From positions 496,001-560,000 of the forward strand of contig NZ_UEFQ01000013.1 in assembly GCF_900489465.1 (NCBI RefSeq): 64,000 nucleotides of DNA. Direction: 5' to 3'. The translations under genes and the position numbers were made by a program. The first letter of the stretch is position 1. The number at the start of each line of letters is the position of its first letter. The notes under the pieces were generated by a model. That model was given only the letters and a program-made list of their open reading frames with translations. It was not told the DNA's origin and made no database searches. Below, one piece after another: positions 17,800 to 26,936 of this stretch. This DNA is from Aequorivita sp. CIP111184 (lineage in GTDB: Bacteria; Bacteroidota; Bacteroidia; Flavobacteriales; Flavobacteriaceae).

Positions 17800-18790
17800 T
17801 TTATACGTTGTGCCTAATCTGAATAAAATTTCCGGAGGGCCCATTACAAGAATTAATTTATTTAAAAAAGCGTTTCAAAAAGAAGGCGGACAAATAATAA
17901 CTGAAGAGAATAAACTTAAATCAATATTTCAGAAACGGGATATTTGCTACATAGAATCGGCCACAAACAGAATAGCGCTAATAGATTTATTGCCTCTTTT
18001 CTTTATAAAATTTAGATCCAAAAAAGTAATTGTTTTTATACGAGATATTTACATCGAACTTTTTCCGGAGGATTACAGTGGTTTTCGCAAAAAAATTACA
18101 TTCTATCTAAATAAATTTAGCAACTTTTACCTTACTTGGGTTTCTACTTCTATGGTATTTCCCACAAAGGAAATGGGTGAGGTTTTCTTTCAGAAAAACA
18201 AATTTTTTCCCAAGAGGCCTTATTCCGATTTGCCACCCGGAACCTATAATATCACACAAAATATAAAACTTCCAGATTTTTCAAAGAAACTTGGACTACT
18301 ATATTTGGGAAGCATTGACTATAAAAACTCTGGTTTTGATGCTTTTATTTTATTCGCAAAAAAATATTCTCAGAACTATAATTTCTTTGTGCTATCTGGA
18401 GCCACAAATATTAGCGAAATGCTTCAAGGAACAACTATTAAAGCCTCAAAAATTCCACGTGCTGATATTGCAGCCTTTATTCAGAATAATAATATTGCGT
18501 ATGCGCTACATACCCGACCACGAAATATGTATGACGATCTCACGTTTCCTATAAAAGTGTTCGATTTTTTAAGTTTTCAACTCCCCTTTTTTACTGAAAA
18601 ACATATTCCACTAGAAAACCTTTTAAGCAACGATTATCCCCTTTTTGCATCTTTTGAAAATAGTGATCAAATAAATCAAAAAATTATCAGTATTGGAGCC
18701 CCAGAATATAAAGATTTGCTCCATTCCCTAAAAACAATAGCCCTTAACAATACGTATGATAAAAGGTATCAGAAGTTACTGGAACAATAA
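17789..18790 (+). CDS. Glycosyltransferase, GT-B-like
   Basis: Protein of 333 residues. The start VPNLNKISGGPITRINLFKKAF resembles the N-terminal acceptor loop of family 4 enzymes, and the C-terminal half has GLLYLGSIDYKNSG, FVLSGATNISEML and PIKVFDFLSFQLPFFT, the last being where GT4 enzymes have their donor-binding E-x7-E motif, which is not intact here. It overlaps both neighbours (11 bases upstream, 35 downstream). It probably adds one sugar of the repeat unit; donor and acceptor cannot be told. Confidence 0.65.
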   Translation: MKNSLYVVPNLNKISGGPITRINLFKKAFQKEGGQIITEENKLKSIFQKRDICYIESATNRIALIDLLPLFFIKFRSKKVIVFIRDIYIELFPEDYSGFRKKITFYLNKFSNFYLTWVSTSMVFPTKEMGEVFFQKNKFFPKRPYSDLPPGTYNITQNIKLPDFSKKLGLLYLGSIDYKNSGFDAFILFAKKYSQNYNFFVLSGATNISEMLQGTTIKASKIPRADIAAFIQNNNIAYALHTRPRNMYDDLTFPIKVFDFLSFQLPFFTEKHIPLENLLSNDYPLFASFENSDQINQKIISIGAPEYKDLLHSLKTIALNNTYDKRYQKLLEQ

Positions 18791-19997
18791 TTCACCAAGA
18801 AGGTTGTTTTTTGAAGCCAGCACCTGTCTTTTTGTTGCTACCTTACCTTTATGGGAAAACCTGAATACTATTGTATTGTGGATTTTTGTTGCTTCCTCAG
18901 TATTTTTAATAGCGCCAAAAGAGCGTTTGCAGAATCTCAAAAAAAATAATATTGCTTTTTATTTTTTAGTCGCCCTCTATTTACTGTTTGTAATGGGTTG
19001 GTTTTTTTCTACCAATGTAAAAGATGCTCTCAGGGATATGGAACGCACCTTGACCTTGGTTTTAATTCCACTCATTATACTTTCCCATAAACGAGAAGAT
19101 TTTAACCTTAAAAGAATCTATATTTCTTTGGGCACAGGACTTTTTATTGGAATGCTAATTTGCTGGGCATATATTATTAAATCAATTGTAACCAATGCTA
19201 CCCCTTGGGTTCAGGCAGGATACTTTTTTAAATGGATATACAACGGGTGGAATGCCCTAATACCCTTAGAAGGTCACCCAAGCTATTTTGCAATAATGAT
19301 TGTAATCTTTATCTTGGGTATTATAAGAATGCCAGAATTCATCAATTTAAGGAAGAATAAACTGAAACTTATTCTTTTGCTAATTCCTTTCTTTCTTTTT
19401 TTAATAGAAACGAGCAGCAGAATTGGAGTTATTTGTTTAATCGTGATGATTGTTGTTACTATATTTAGAAAACTGGAAATTAAAAAGATCTTCTACTTAA
19501 TTGGTTTGGTTGCAATCTTGGCCATACTTTCCATAAAATTTGATTATTTGGGCTCCAAATTTGCCACAATTGTTGATACCCAAGGAAATGTAACATTGGA
19601 CAGATATCCGCGTTGGATAGCTATTCTTTCAGATTTTAGTAATCGGGGAAATTGGATTTTCGGAATAGGTACAGGGGACTCGCAGGCATTATATGATATG
19701 GCCTATAGCAAGAGCGGATTTACAATAGCACTGGACAATCACTATAATGCACATAATCAATATATAGAATTTCTCATTTCAACTGGATTATTGGGGTTAT
19801 CCATCTTTATTATTGTTTTGCTTATCTTTTTTAGGAATACAAATTTAAAAGGGGAAGCGATGAGCTTTTTTATAATAATAGCGCTATTTTCATTTTCGGA
19901 AAGCATTTTTGGATTAAGTAAAGGAGTGTTTATTTTTGCTTTTTTCTATTCCCTATTTATTCTTTGGTACCCAAATAAAGCCATAAAATTTAAATAA
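18756..19997 (+). CDS. O-antigen ligase family protein (second of three)
   Basis: Membrane protein of 413 residues with about 10-12 segments. It has a Wzy_C type region: ETSSRIGVICLIV, then after a large loop FGIGTGDSQALY and DNHYNAHNQYIEFLISTGLLGL. The GxGxG and H-N-Q-(Y/F) pattern is characteristic of O-antigen ligase/polymerase enzymes that use undecaprenyl-linked glycans on the periplasmic side. The ATG lies 35 bases inside the preceding gene. Either ligation to lipid A core or polymerisation is possible. Confidence 0.8.
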   Translation: MIKGIRSYWNNNSPRRLFFEASTCLFVATLPLWENLNTIVLWIFVASSVFLIAPKERLQNLKKNNIAFYFLVALYLLFVMGWFFSTNVKDALRDMERTLTLVLIPLIILSHKREDFNLKRIYISLGTGLFIGMLICWAYIIKSIVTNATPWVQAGYFFKWIYNGWNALIPLEGHPSYFAIMIVIFILGIIRMPEFINLRKNKLKLILLLIPFFLFLIETSSRIGVICLIVMIVVTIFRKLEIKKIFYLIGLVAILAILSIKFDYLGSKFATIVDTQGNVTLDRYPRWIAILSDFSNRGNWIFGIGTGDSQALYDMAYSKSGFTIALDNHYNAHNQYIEFLISTGLLGLSIFIIVLLIFFRNTNLKGEAMSFFIIIALFSFSESIFGLSKGVFIFAFFYSLFILWYPNKAIKFK

Positions 19998-20017
19998 AAC
20001 GAAGCTAACAAAAGCCT

Positions 20018-21850
20018 ATGTGTGGAATAATTGGTTCAATAAACAAATCATACAATTTAAGTGCCCTCAAACTTATAGAACACCGAGGCCCTGATGCCTC
20101 CGAAATTGAAACTTTCAAGGTAGCCCAACACGACATTAGGTTGGGTCTTGTACGTCTAGCAATTGTTGAACTTTCTGACGCTGGGAGACAACCCATGATT
20201 TCTTCCTGCGGGAAATTCGCAATTACTTTTAATGGTGAAATTTACAACCACCTTGATTTACGGGAAAAACTTAAGGAAGTTGAATTTAAAGGCCATTCAG
20301 ATACCGAGACCATTCTTTATTACCTTAAAAAATTTGGTATTGACAGCGTTGTAGATTTCAATGGAATTTTTGGATTTTCCTTTTTGGATATTGAAAACGA
20401 AAAGTTGTATTTGGCCCGGGATCATTTTGGAGTGAAACCAGTTTACTATTTTCAAGACGAGAAAAGTTTTATTTTTTCCTCAGAAATACGCCCAGTTAAA
20501 AATTTGCAGGATAACCCAGAACCAGATTTTGAAAATCTTCCAACCTTATTACGTCTGCGTTATCTTCCGTCACCATTAACGCTTCACAAAAATATTCAAA
20601 AACTAAAACCAGGTCATTATATTGAAGTAGATCTAACTTCTGAAAAACTGCATTACACTGAAAAATATTTCGTTAAAGAGCAACCATTAGCGCAAACTCC
20701 AAGAAAAGGGAATGCTTTAAAAGGGTATGAAACTTATATTGAAAACGCGGTTAAAAGACAATTAATGGCCGATGTGGAAATAGGAGTTTTGTTAAGCGGA
20801 GGGGTAGATTCCGCAGTTGTTGCTGCAATAGCACAGAAACATTCCGATAAAAAACTTAAGGCTTTTACTATTGGTTTTGAAGGCTTGCATAAAGAAGATG
20901 AAATTGATGCAGCAAAGGAAACCGCCGAAATTTTAGGGCTGGAACATTTTTCAAAAAAAATAAATTTTGATAATTTTCTGTCCATCTTTGAAGAAACTAC
21001 AAGGATAATTGAGGAACCACTGGCCACAACCTCCGTTATTCCCATGTATTACCTTTCACAATTGGCATCTAAGCATGTAAAAGTTGTACTGACAGGACAA
21101 GGGGCCGATGAGCCTTTGGGAGGGTATCAAAGATACCAAGGCGAGGTTATTTCAGAAAAAATTCCCCGAGGCCTTATACATTCTTCTAATAAGCTCATTC
21201 CCCATATTGGCATTAAAAATGAACGCCTACTGCGCTCTGCAAATGCACTGGGAGAAAGAGATGATGTACAACGTTTTTTAAACGTCTATTCTATTTTTAC
21301 ACAAAATGATATACTCAAGTTGCTCAATGTAAAAGAGGATAAGGCATTTGGATTGATATCCTATTTTTATGAAACTCTTAATTGCGAGCGTAAAAAGACT
21401 GCGGCAGAAAGGATGATGGCTATAGACGTTCGTATGAATCTTCCAGATGATTTGCTGCTCTATACCGATAAAATTACAATGAACTTTTCCTTGGAGTGCA
21501 GAGTGCCAATGTTAGATACCGAATTGATAAAATATATTGAATCATTGCCTGCAAAAGAAAGATTGGCAATTAGAAAGACCAAAATTATACACAAGGAATA
21601 CGCCAAGAAAATTTTACCTGAACGAATTATTAATAGAAAAAAATTCGCCTTTCAATCCCCAACAAAAATTTGGTTTAAAAATTATAACGAACAAATTTTG
21701 GAACTGCTTCTAAAACCAAGTCCATTTACAGAGATATTTAATAAAGAAGCCATAAAGAATGTTCTCGACGAGCATTTAAAAGGTTATAACAGAGAAAAGC
21801 AAATATTTCTTTTGCTTAGTATTTATTATTGGTTGCAGGATAACAAATAA
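20018..21850 (+). CDS. asnB: Asparagine synthetase (glutamine-hydrolysing)
   Basis: Two-domain enzyme of 610 residues. Cys2 (MCGIIGS) starts the class II glutamine amidotransferase domain with RHRGPDA-like EHRGPDASEIE and NGEIYNH; the ATP-pyrophosphatase loop LSGGVDSAVV is near residues 260-268, followed by TGQGADEPLGGYQRY. Free asparagine synthesis is one option, but similar enzymes inside polysaccharide loci are thought to amidate uronic acids, and this locus makes ManNAcA and GlcA donors. It has its own 20-base gap from the ligase-like gene and is co-directional with the GT4 gene that follows. Confidence 0.88.
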   Translation: MCGIIGSINKSYNLSALKLIEHRGPDASEIETFKVAQHDIRLGLVRLAIVELSDAGRQPMISSCGKFAITFNGEIYNHLDLREKLKEVEFKGHSDTETILYYLKKFGIDSVVDFNGIFGFSFLDIENEKLYLARDHFGVKPVYYFQDEKSFIFSSEIRPVKNLQDNPEPDFENLPTLLRLRYLPSPLTLHKNIQKLKPGHYIEVDLTSEKLHYTEKYFVKEQPLAQTPRKGNALKGYETYIENAVKRQLMADVEIGVLLSGGVDSAVVAAIAQKHSDKKLKAFTIGFEGLHKEDEIDAAKETAEILGLEHFSKKINFDNFLSIFEETTRIIEEPLATTSVIPMYYLSQLASKHVKVVLTGQGADEPLGGYQRYQGEVISEKIPRGLIHSSNKLIPHIGIKNERLLRSANALGERDDVQRFLNVYSIFTQNDILKLLNVKEDKAFGLISYFYETLNCERKKTAAERMMAIDVRMNLPDDLLLYTDKITMNFSLECRVPMLDTELIKYIESLPAKERLAIRKTKIIHKEYAKKILPERIINRKKFAFQSPTKIWFKNYNEQILELLLKPSPFTEIFNKEAIKNVLDEHLKGYNREKQIFLLLSIYYWLQDNK

Positions 21851-21866
21851 ATTTCAAAAATTAAAT

Positions 21867-22949
21867 ATGAAGATTTTCCTAGTTTCAAATATGTATCCTT
21901 CTTCGAAAGATTCGCTCTTTGGTGTGTTTGTGAAGAATTTTAGGATAGAGCTTGAAAAAAAAGGAGTTATTTTTTCCGCAATATCTGTTATAAAAGGTAA
22001 AAGAGCTGATAATTTTAACAAATCAATTTCTTATTTAAAATACTATTTTTCAGTTTCTTATAATTTTATTTTCAAAAAATACGACCTTTTGTATGTTCAC
22101 TTTATGTCGCATAATACTCCGGTATTAGCTTTTTTATTTTTTATATTCAAAAAAAAGAAGCCTTTGGTTATGAACGTCCACGGCGATGACGTTACAAATT
22201 CAAAAGGCAGAAAAATTGATATATTAAATAAATTTGTTTTAAAGAAAGTAGATTTGGTAGTTACACCCTCTGCCTATTTTAAAACGATGATGCTAGAAAA
22301 TTATCCTTTTTTAACACAGGAACAAATTTTTGTCTCTCCCTCTGGCGGTGTGGATGCTACAAGATTCTACCCCATTGAGAAAGCCCCAAATTCAATCCCA
22401 ATTTTGGGAATGATTTCAAGAATAGATGAAGGAAAAGGTTGGGATGATTTTTTAAAAGCCTTAAAGGTTTTAAATGAAAAAAATATAAGCTTCACAGCAT
22501 TAATTGCAGGACAAGGACTTCAGGAAAAAGAAATGAAATCCATGATAGTCGATTTTAATTTGCAAGACAAAGTAGAATTTTTAGGACTTATAAAACAAGA
22601 ACAGTTAGTTCACCTTTACAATAAAATGGACGTAATGGTGTTTCCTACAAAAAGGGAAGCAGAAAGTCTTGGTCTAGTTGGTCTTGAAGCTATGAGTTGT
22701 AAAACTCCTGTAATTGGAGGAAATATTGCCGGATTGAAAACATATATTGAAAACAATATAAACGGAATGTTATTTGAGCCTGGAAATGTTTCCGAATTGA
22801 CTATTAGTATTGAAAAATTTCTTAATTTTTCACTTCACGAAAAACAAAATATGAGGAATGCCGCTTTTGAAACTGCTAAAGAATATGAAAGCGAACATGT
22901 TATGCAGATGCTTTTGGATCAACTTAAAAAGGTATGTACAAAAAATTAA
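21867..22949 (+). CDS. Glycosyltransferase family 4
   Basis: GT-B enzyme of 360 residues: N-terminal [19 protein letters not shown], central NVHGDDVTN and [13 protein letters not shown], then [25 protein letters not shown] and the donor-site motif [21 protein letters not shown] with the E-x7-E pair. It is a retaining transferase of the cytoplasmic face, assembling the oligosaccharide repeat. It overlaps the acetyltransferase gene by 16 bases. Donor specificity is unknown. Confidence 0.88.
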   Translation: MKIFLVSNMYPSSKDSLFGVFVKNFRIELEKKGVIFSAISVIKGKRADNFNKSISYLKYYFSVSYNFIFKKYDLLYVHFMSHNTPVLAFLFFIFKKKKPLVMNVHGDDVTNSKGRKIDILNKFVLKKVDLVVTPSAYFKTMMLENYPFLTQEQIFVSPSGGVDATRFYPIEKAPNSIPILGMISRIDEGKGWDDFLKALKVLNEKNISFTALIAGQGLQEKEMKSMIVDFNLQDKVEFLGLIKQEQLVHLYNKMDVMVFPTKREAESLGLVGLEAMSCKTPVIGGNIAGLKTYIENNINGMLFEPGNVSELTISIEKFLNFSLHEKQNMRNAAFETAKEYESEHVMQMLLDQLKKVCTKN

Positions 22950-23449
22950 CGCTAATAATTTATTATGGCATTATATATCACTTGCCACATTCAAGATTTA
23001 TTTCTTTTACCAGGGCTATACGTGTATGGTATGTTTCAAGGGTGCTAAAATTTATACCCAATGGAAAGAAAAGCTTTGTTGAGAACAATGTTTACTTTTC
23101 CAATGGAAAAAATCTTAAAATAGGATCAGGTTGCCAGATCAACGAAAATGTATTTATCCAAGGGGCTCATATTGGAAATAACGTGATGATTGCACCCAAT
23201 GTTTCTATATTAAGTACTTCCCACAATCATGAAAACACCGAGATACCAATGGTAAATCAAGGTGAAACAAAACCCAACCCACCAGTTATTGAAGACAATG
23301 TTTGGCTGGGAAGAAATGTAATAGTAATGCCAGGGATTATTATAGGCACGGGCTCTATAATAGGGGCTGGGGCAGTGGTGACAAAAAACGTAGCTCCTTA
23401 TTCTATAATGGGCGGAGTTCCAGCAAAATTTATAAAATCTAGGAAATGA
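22934..23449 (+). CDS. Hexapeptide-repeat acyltransferase
   Basis: LbH-fold acyltransferase of 171 residues. Isoleucine-patch hexapeptides run from about residue 55 to the end ([33 protein letters not shown] with the likely catalytic His, and the C-terminal [29 protein letters not shown]). Members O-acetylate sugars with acetyl-CoA. It overlaps the GT4 gene by 16 bases and the esterase-like gene by 4, so addition and possible removal of acetyl groups are encoded side by side. Confidence 0.88.
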   Translation: MYKKLTLIIYYGIIYHLPHSRFISFTRAIRVWYVSRVLKFIPNGKKSFVENNVYFSNGKNLKIGSGCQINENVFIQGAHIGNNVMIAPNVSILSTSHNHENTEIPMVNQGETKPNPPVIEDNVWLGRNVIVMPGIIIGTGSIIGAGAVVTKNVAPYSIMGGVPAKFIKSRK

Positions 23450-24141
23450 AAAAGGGTTGGATCATAATTTTTTCACTCATATTTTTCGCCTCATGTTCTA
23501 AGCCCAAAACCATGTTTGCGCTTGCGGGACAGAGTAACGCCGTGCCATTAAAAGATACCCTTGCATATAACTATAAAAAATTAACAGGTAATGATGCCTA
23601 TATCATTCAGTGTGCAAAAGCCGGAAGTGCACTAAATGCAAAAGCGGAAACAAACGATTGGGGAAATTGGAGTCCCAATGGAGATTTGCTGAAAAAAAGT
23701 TTTAAAGAAATCGATAAACGTTTGAGTATTTTCTATCCTCCTTACAATAAAGAAGAAACCATTAAGGCTATAATATGGTCACAAGGTGAAAATGATGGTG
23801 AGTCAATTGGAAAGGGTATTTTAACTGCGGAAGAATATAAGGAAGATTTGAAAAATTTAATTTCAGAATACAGAGAACGATATGGTTCAACTTTGCCGTT
23901 TATTATCATAGAAACAGGAAGGCACACAGTTTGTAAAGAATGTGATGAAGGTTATGCTGTGGTTCGAAAAATTCAGGATGAAGTGGCCGAAGAAGATAAG
24001 TACACTTTCATTGGCTATAACGAAACCAAAGATTTTATTGAAAGAAAATGGTTGATAGATCCAGTTCATTACAACAAAGAAGCATTGAATGATATTAGCG
24101 AGAAATTGGTTAAATTTATGGTTTACAAGGGGATAAACTAA
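23446..24141 (+). CDS. SGNH/sialate O-acetylesterase-like lipoprotein
   Basis: Lipoprotein of 231 residues: signal ending FFASC with Cys17. The esterase core begins FALAGQSNA with the likely nucleophile Ser30, continues with [18 protein letters not shown] and ends with [10 protein letters not shown], which provides the catalytic Asp/His. This is the SASA (carbohydrate esterase) arrangement. It would deacetylate a glycan in the periplasm or at the surface. It overlaps the acetyltransferase stop by 4 bases, pointing to a linked role in acetyl decoration of the polysaccharide. Confidence 0.82.
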   Translation: MKKGWIIIFSLIFFASCSKPKTMFALAGQSNAVPLKDTLAYNYKKLTGNDAYIIQCAKAGSALNAKAETNDWGNWSPNGDLLKKSFKEIDKRLSIFYPPYNKEETIKAIIWSQGENDGESIGKGILTAEEYKEDLKNLISEYRERYGSTLPFIIIETGRHTVCKECDEGYAVVRKIQDEVAEEDKYTFIGYNETKDFIERKWLIDPVHYNKEALNDISEKLVKFMVYKGIN

Positions 24142-24252
24142 GTTCCTAAAACGATCGTATAAAATTTAATTCAACCAGATATTTCCGTGAGTATAAGCCA
24201 TTTGAATTTTATTTTATGAAATCATTTTTTACAATCTGGCCAACCTATTTTT

Positions 24253-24618
24253 ATGAAACTTAATTTAGATACCTCCACTCTTAGCATTTTTAATATTTCT
24301 GATAGCTATTCAAGTATTTTTATAACAACTACGGAAAGAATATTTGGAGTAAAATCTTTGGGTGGTGATGAGCACGAAATTGTAGAGATTGACAAAGCTT
24401 CAGGAAATAGTTTATCCATCTTAGCAACTATTTCAACAAGAGAGGTTCGAAATATTGATTATTCGCTTTCATCAAATAGGATTTTTGCGCTCCTTAATAA
24501 ATCTTTTAATAACCAATTCCTTTATACATTAAATCTTAATGATGGCACATCAATAACCACCCCTTTAGATGTAGAAGATCAGCATTTGGATTTTGAAGGA
24601 ATCTATTTAAACAATTAG
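24253..24618 (+). CDS. Hypothetical protein, possible beta-propeller fragment
   Basis: Open frame of 121 residues with no signal peptide. Repeated short strand patterns (ERIFGVKSLGGDEHEIVEID, NRIFALLNKSFNNQFLYTLNLNDG) look like blades of a YncE or NHL-type propeller, which would need several times this length. In frame, a stop lies 36 bases upstream of the ATG, so the N-terminal part is missing. It may be a remnant of a longer lipoprotein gene, or a small real gene. The 111 bases before it hold no clear promoter. Confidence 0.4.
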   Translation: MKLNLDTSTLSIFNISDSYSSIFITTTERIFGVKSLGGDEHEIVEIDKASGNSLSILATISTREVRNIDYSLSSNRIFALLNKSFNNQFLYTLNLNDGTSITTPLDVEDQHLDFEGIYLNN

Positions 24619-24632
24619 TATGTTATAAATAC

Positions 24633-24640
24633 TATCTTTG
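24633..24640 (+). promoter_or_regulatory. Bacteroidota-type -7 element for the wecG-like gene
   Basis: TATCTTTG, a full TAnnTTTG match, 17 bases before the GTG start of the WecG/TagA-type gene. The short distance fits the brief leaders seen elsewhere in this window. Confidence 0.5.
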
Positions 24641-24657
24641 CTCGCTAAAAATAAATT

Positions 24658-25404
24658 GTGAGTACCCACCAAAGGATAAAAATCCTAAATACACCCATTG
24701 ATAATCTCTCCATGCAAGAAACCCTTGCCTTGGTTGAAGAAAAAATACAGACCGGCGAACAACTCCACCACGTTGTTGTAAACGCCGGAAAAGTTGTGGC
24801 GATGCAAAAAGATGCAGAACTGCGCCACAGTGTAAATCAATGCCACATTATCAATGCAGACGGTCAAGCGGTGGTTTGGGCTTCGAAGTTTTTAGGAAAA
24901 CCACTTAAAGAGCGGGTTGCAGGTATAGATTTAATGGCGAGTCTCGTAGAAATGGCACACAAAAACCACAACAAAATCTTTCTTTTTGGAGCAAAAGAAG
25001 AAGTGGTTAAAAATGTTGTTCAGAAATACTCTGAAATCTATAGTCCTGAGATTATTGCTGGTTACAGAAATGGTTATTTCAGCCCTTCCGAAGAGGAAGC
25101 AATTGCCCAACAGATAGCAGACAGTGGCACTCAAATGCTTTTCGTTGCAATCTCCTCACCTATCAAAGAAAATTTTCTTTACAAATACCGAGACATCCTT
25201 AAAGACGTAAACCTAATTATGGGCGTTGGCGGCAGTTTTGACGTAGTTGCCGGAAAAACTAAGCGAGCTCCAGCTTGGATGCAAAACGCAGGTTTGGAGT
25301 GGTTCTATCGCTTTGCACAAGAGCCAAGACGTATGTGGAAACGCTATTTGGTCGGAAATTCGAAATTTATCTTTTTAGTTCTAAAAGAAAAATTCTCTAA
25401 ATAA
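24658..25404 (+). CDS. wecG: WecG/TagA/CpsF family glycosyltransferase
   Basis: GT26 family protein of 248 residues with the GTG start. Family motifs are VVNAGKVVAMQKDAELR (catalytic region; here NAGK replaces the more usual NAxK), INADGQAVVWASKFLG, ERVAGIDLMASL, FLFGAKEEVV, and MGVGGSFDVVAGKTKRAPAWMQNAGLEWFYR. WecG adds ManNAcA to undecaprenyl-PP-GlcNAc in ECA synthesis, and TagA adds ManNAc in teichoic acid linkage units. Because wecB and wecC are at 3.5-5.9 kb, ManNAcA transfer is the best guess. The gene stands alone, with its own promoter-like element and a 286-base gap behind it. Confidence 0.85.
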   Translation: MSTHQRIKILNTPIDNLSMQETLALVEEKIQTGEQLHHVVVNAGKVVAMQKDAELRHSVNQCHIINADGQAVVWASKFLGKPLKERVAGIDLMASLVEMAHKNHNKIFLFGAKEEVVKNVVQKYSEIYSPEIIAGYRNGYFSPSEEEAIAQQIADSGTQMLFVAISSPIKENFLYKYRDILKDVNLIMGVGGSFDVVAGKTKRAPAWMQNAGLEWFYRFAQEPRRMWKRYLVGNSKFIFLVLKEKFSK

Positions 25405-25481
25405 ACTACTTTCATTTTCTAACCAAAAAATAGCTGCTCGATAGCACCATTTTCGCTTCTAAAACCCCAGCCACGGATACT

Positions 25482-25514
25482 CCATAGCAAAGCCATACCA
25501 AAGCCATAGCAAGG
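25482..25514. repeat. Three tandem copies of an 11-bp unit
   Basis: CCATAGCAAAG, CCATACCAAAG and CCATAGCAAGG follow each other without a gap in the 286-base gap after the wecG-like gene. The differences are single bases. No protein-coding sense was found, and the copies are too short and too close for CRISPR. Confidence 0.8.
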
Positions 25515-25523
25515 TCCTTAGAA

Positions 25524-25551
25524 TGTAGGAAAGAGGGCGTTTTTTCCTACA
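25524..25551. other. 9-bp inverted repeat, hairpin or terminator-like
   Basis: TGTAGGAAA (25524-25532) pairs with TTTCCTACA (25543-25551) around a 10-base GC-rich loop. A run of A follows on the plus strand and T bases lie in the right arm, so it is not a standard terminator for the forward direction. The remaining gap to 25690 holds a small AGACT-ACT-AGTCT inverted repeat (25598-25610) and nothing else recognisable. Confidence 0.6.
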
Positions 25552-25690
25552 AAAAGAAATAAGTACTTTAAGACAATCAATTTAGGCTCAACCAAACAGA
25601 CTACTAGTCTAATATCTACTCTACCAAAAGATGTTTTTTTGCCAATAGTTTTTTATCTTCCCCTAAAATTTTTAACATTTCCATTTTATT

Positions 25691-26920
25691 ATGAGGATAC
25701 TGCTATCAGCCATATACCCTTATGCTTTTTTACTGCTTTACCTCATTATTCCTTTTGATAACTACATAAGAGCACTTCCAAATATACTTATGGCAATTTT
25801 GGTGGTCGCTTTTCCTTTTATCATAAAAAAACAGGATTTTCGGAAATTGAAATCACTTCCCATTTTTATATTTTTTGGGCTTTTTGCATATCTCTGTATT
25901 GATTCATTCCTTGCAGGAAGATGGCAGGAAGATTATAAAATTATCAATAAAGTAATGATTGCTTTAGGGCTCGCAATTCTTTACATTCCTGTTGCTGATA
26001 TAAAAAAAATAAACAGCGCCATCATTTTTTCGGCATTGGCGGCTATTATATTTTCAATTTATAATTTTGTTTTAATTACGGATGCTACAGGCAGTTTTGC
26101 TTTGGGTGAGTCACCTCAAGTGGTGGAGTCGCTGTTAATTGATAGACTCTATTTAGGTCTTCTTAGCACTTTTAGTATTTTGATCTCCTTTCAAGCTATT
26201 CAAAAAAAGTATCATCCCAACAACAACTATTATTTGGCAAATATATTAATCAATGCACTCTTCATAATTTTGATCGCCTCAAAAATTGCCGTTATTTCAT
26301 TAGTTGTTTTACTGTTGATTCGTCAATTTTATGGCCAACGGAAAATTTGGAAAGTTGCAATTGCTGTATTCGCTGTAGCGGCTTTAGTAGGATTATTTTT
26401 TCTTATGAAAAATGAAAAAGGCAATCAACTTTACGAAACCAAAGTTTCAGATAATAATACTACTCCAAGGTTTATTGAAAATTCTATGACCTATGAGCTT
26501 AGAGCGGTGACATGGAAATGTGCTATAAATATTATAAATGATGAAGGTTTTAACTTAACTGGCATTGGTTTTGGCGAAACAAAGGATAAATTGGTTTCCT
26601 GTTATGAAAACAAAATATCCAACCCCAAGAAAAGAGAAAAATTTGTAAGCGAGCGATATAACACCCACAATCAGTTTTTGGATTTTTATATAAGCGCTGG
26701 ATTTATTGCCCTCTTGCTATTTCTCCTTTTTATTATTGTTAGTTTTTTAACAACAAAAAAACAGTTTTTGCCCACAGCAATGATTACCCTTTTAATAATG
26801 TACAGTTTGGTTGAAAATGTATTCCAAAGACAGATTGGAGCATATTATATAGGCTTCATTTTGATCGTGCTTATTGCAAGCGCTCAAAACAAGGAAAACA
26901 ACAGTATAAAAAACATATAA
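25691..26920 (+). CDS. O-antigen ligase-like membrane protein (third of three)
   Basis: Membrane protein of 409 residues with about 11 segments. After a large hydrophilic loop (about residues 240-325) it has TGIGFGETKDKL and RYNTHNQFLDFYISAGFIALL, the GxGxG and H-N-Q-F pattern of Wzy_C/WaaL proteins, as in the gene at 18756. It lies between the wecG-like gene and ugd and is separated from both by gaps of 286 and 79 bases. It may polymerise the repeat unit or ligate it; the pairing with a specific glycan is not visible. Confidence 0.75.
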   Translation: MRILLSAIYPYAFLLLYLIIPFDNYIRALPNILMAILVVAFPFIIKKQDFRKLKSLPIFIFFGLFAYLCIDSFLAGRWQEDYKIINKVMIALGLAILYIPVADIKKINSAIIFSALAAIIFSIYNFVLITDATGSFALGESPQVVESLLIDRLYLGLLSTFSILISFQAIQKKYHPNNNYYLANILINALFIILIASKIAVISLVVLLLIRQFYGQRKIWKVAIAVFAVAALVGLFFLMKNEKGNQLYETKVSDNNTTPRFIENSMTYELRAVTWKCAINIINDEGFNLTGIGFGETKDKLVSCYENKISNPKKREKFVSERYNTHNQFLDFYISAGFIALLLFLLFIIVSFLTTKKQFLPTAMITLLIMYSLVENVFQRQIGAYYIGFILIVLIASAQNKENNSIKNI

Positions 26921-26936
26921 AAAGAATTGCAAATTG

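Noticed and set aside
25482-25514. CRISPR-like repeat
   Set aside because: The units are 11 bases, directly adjacent without spacers, and no cas genes are near.
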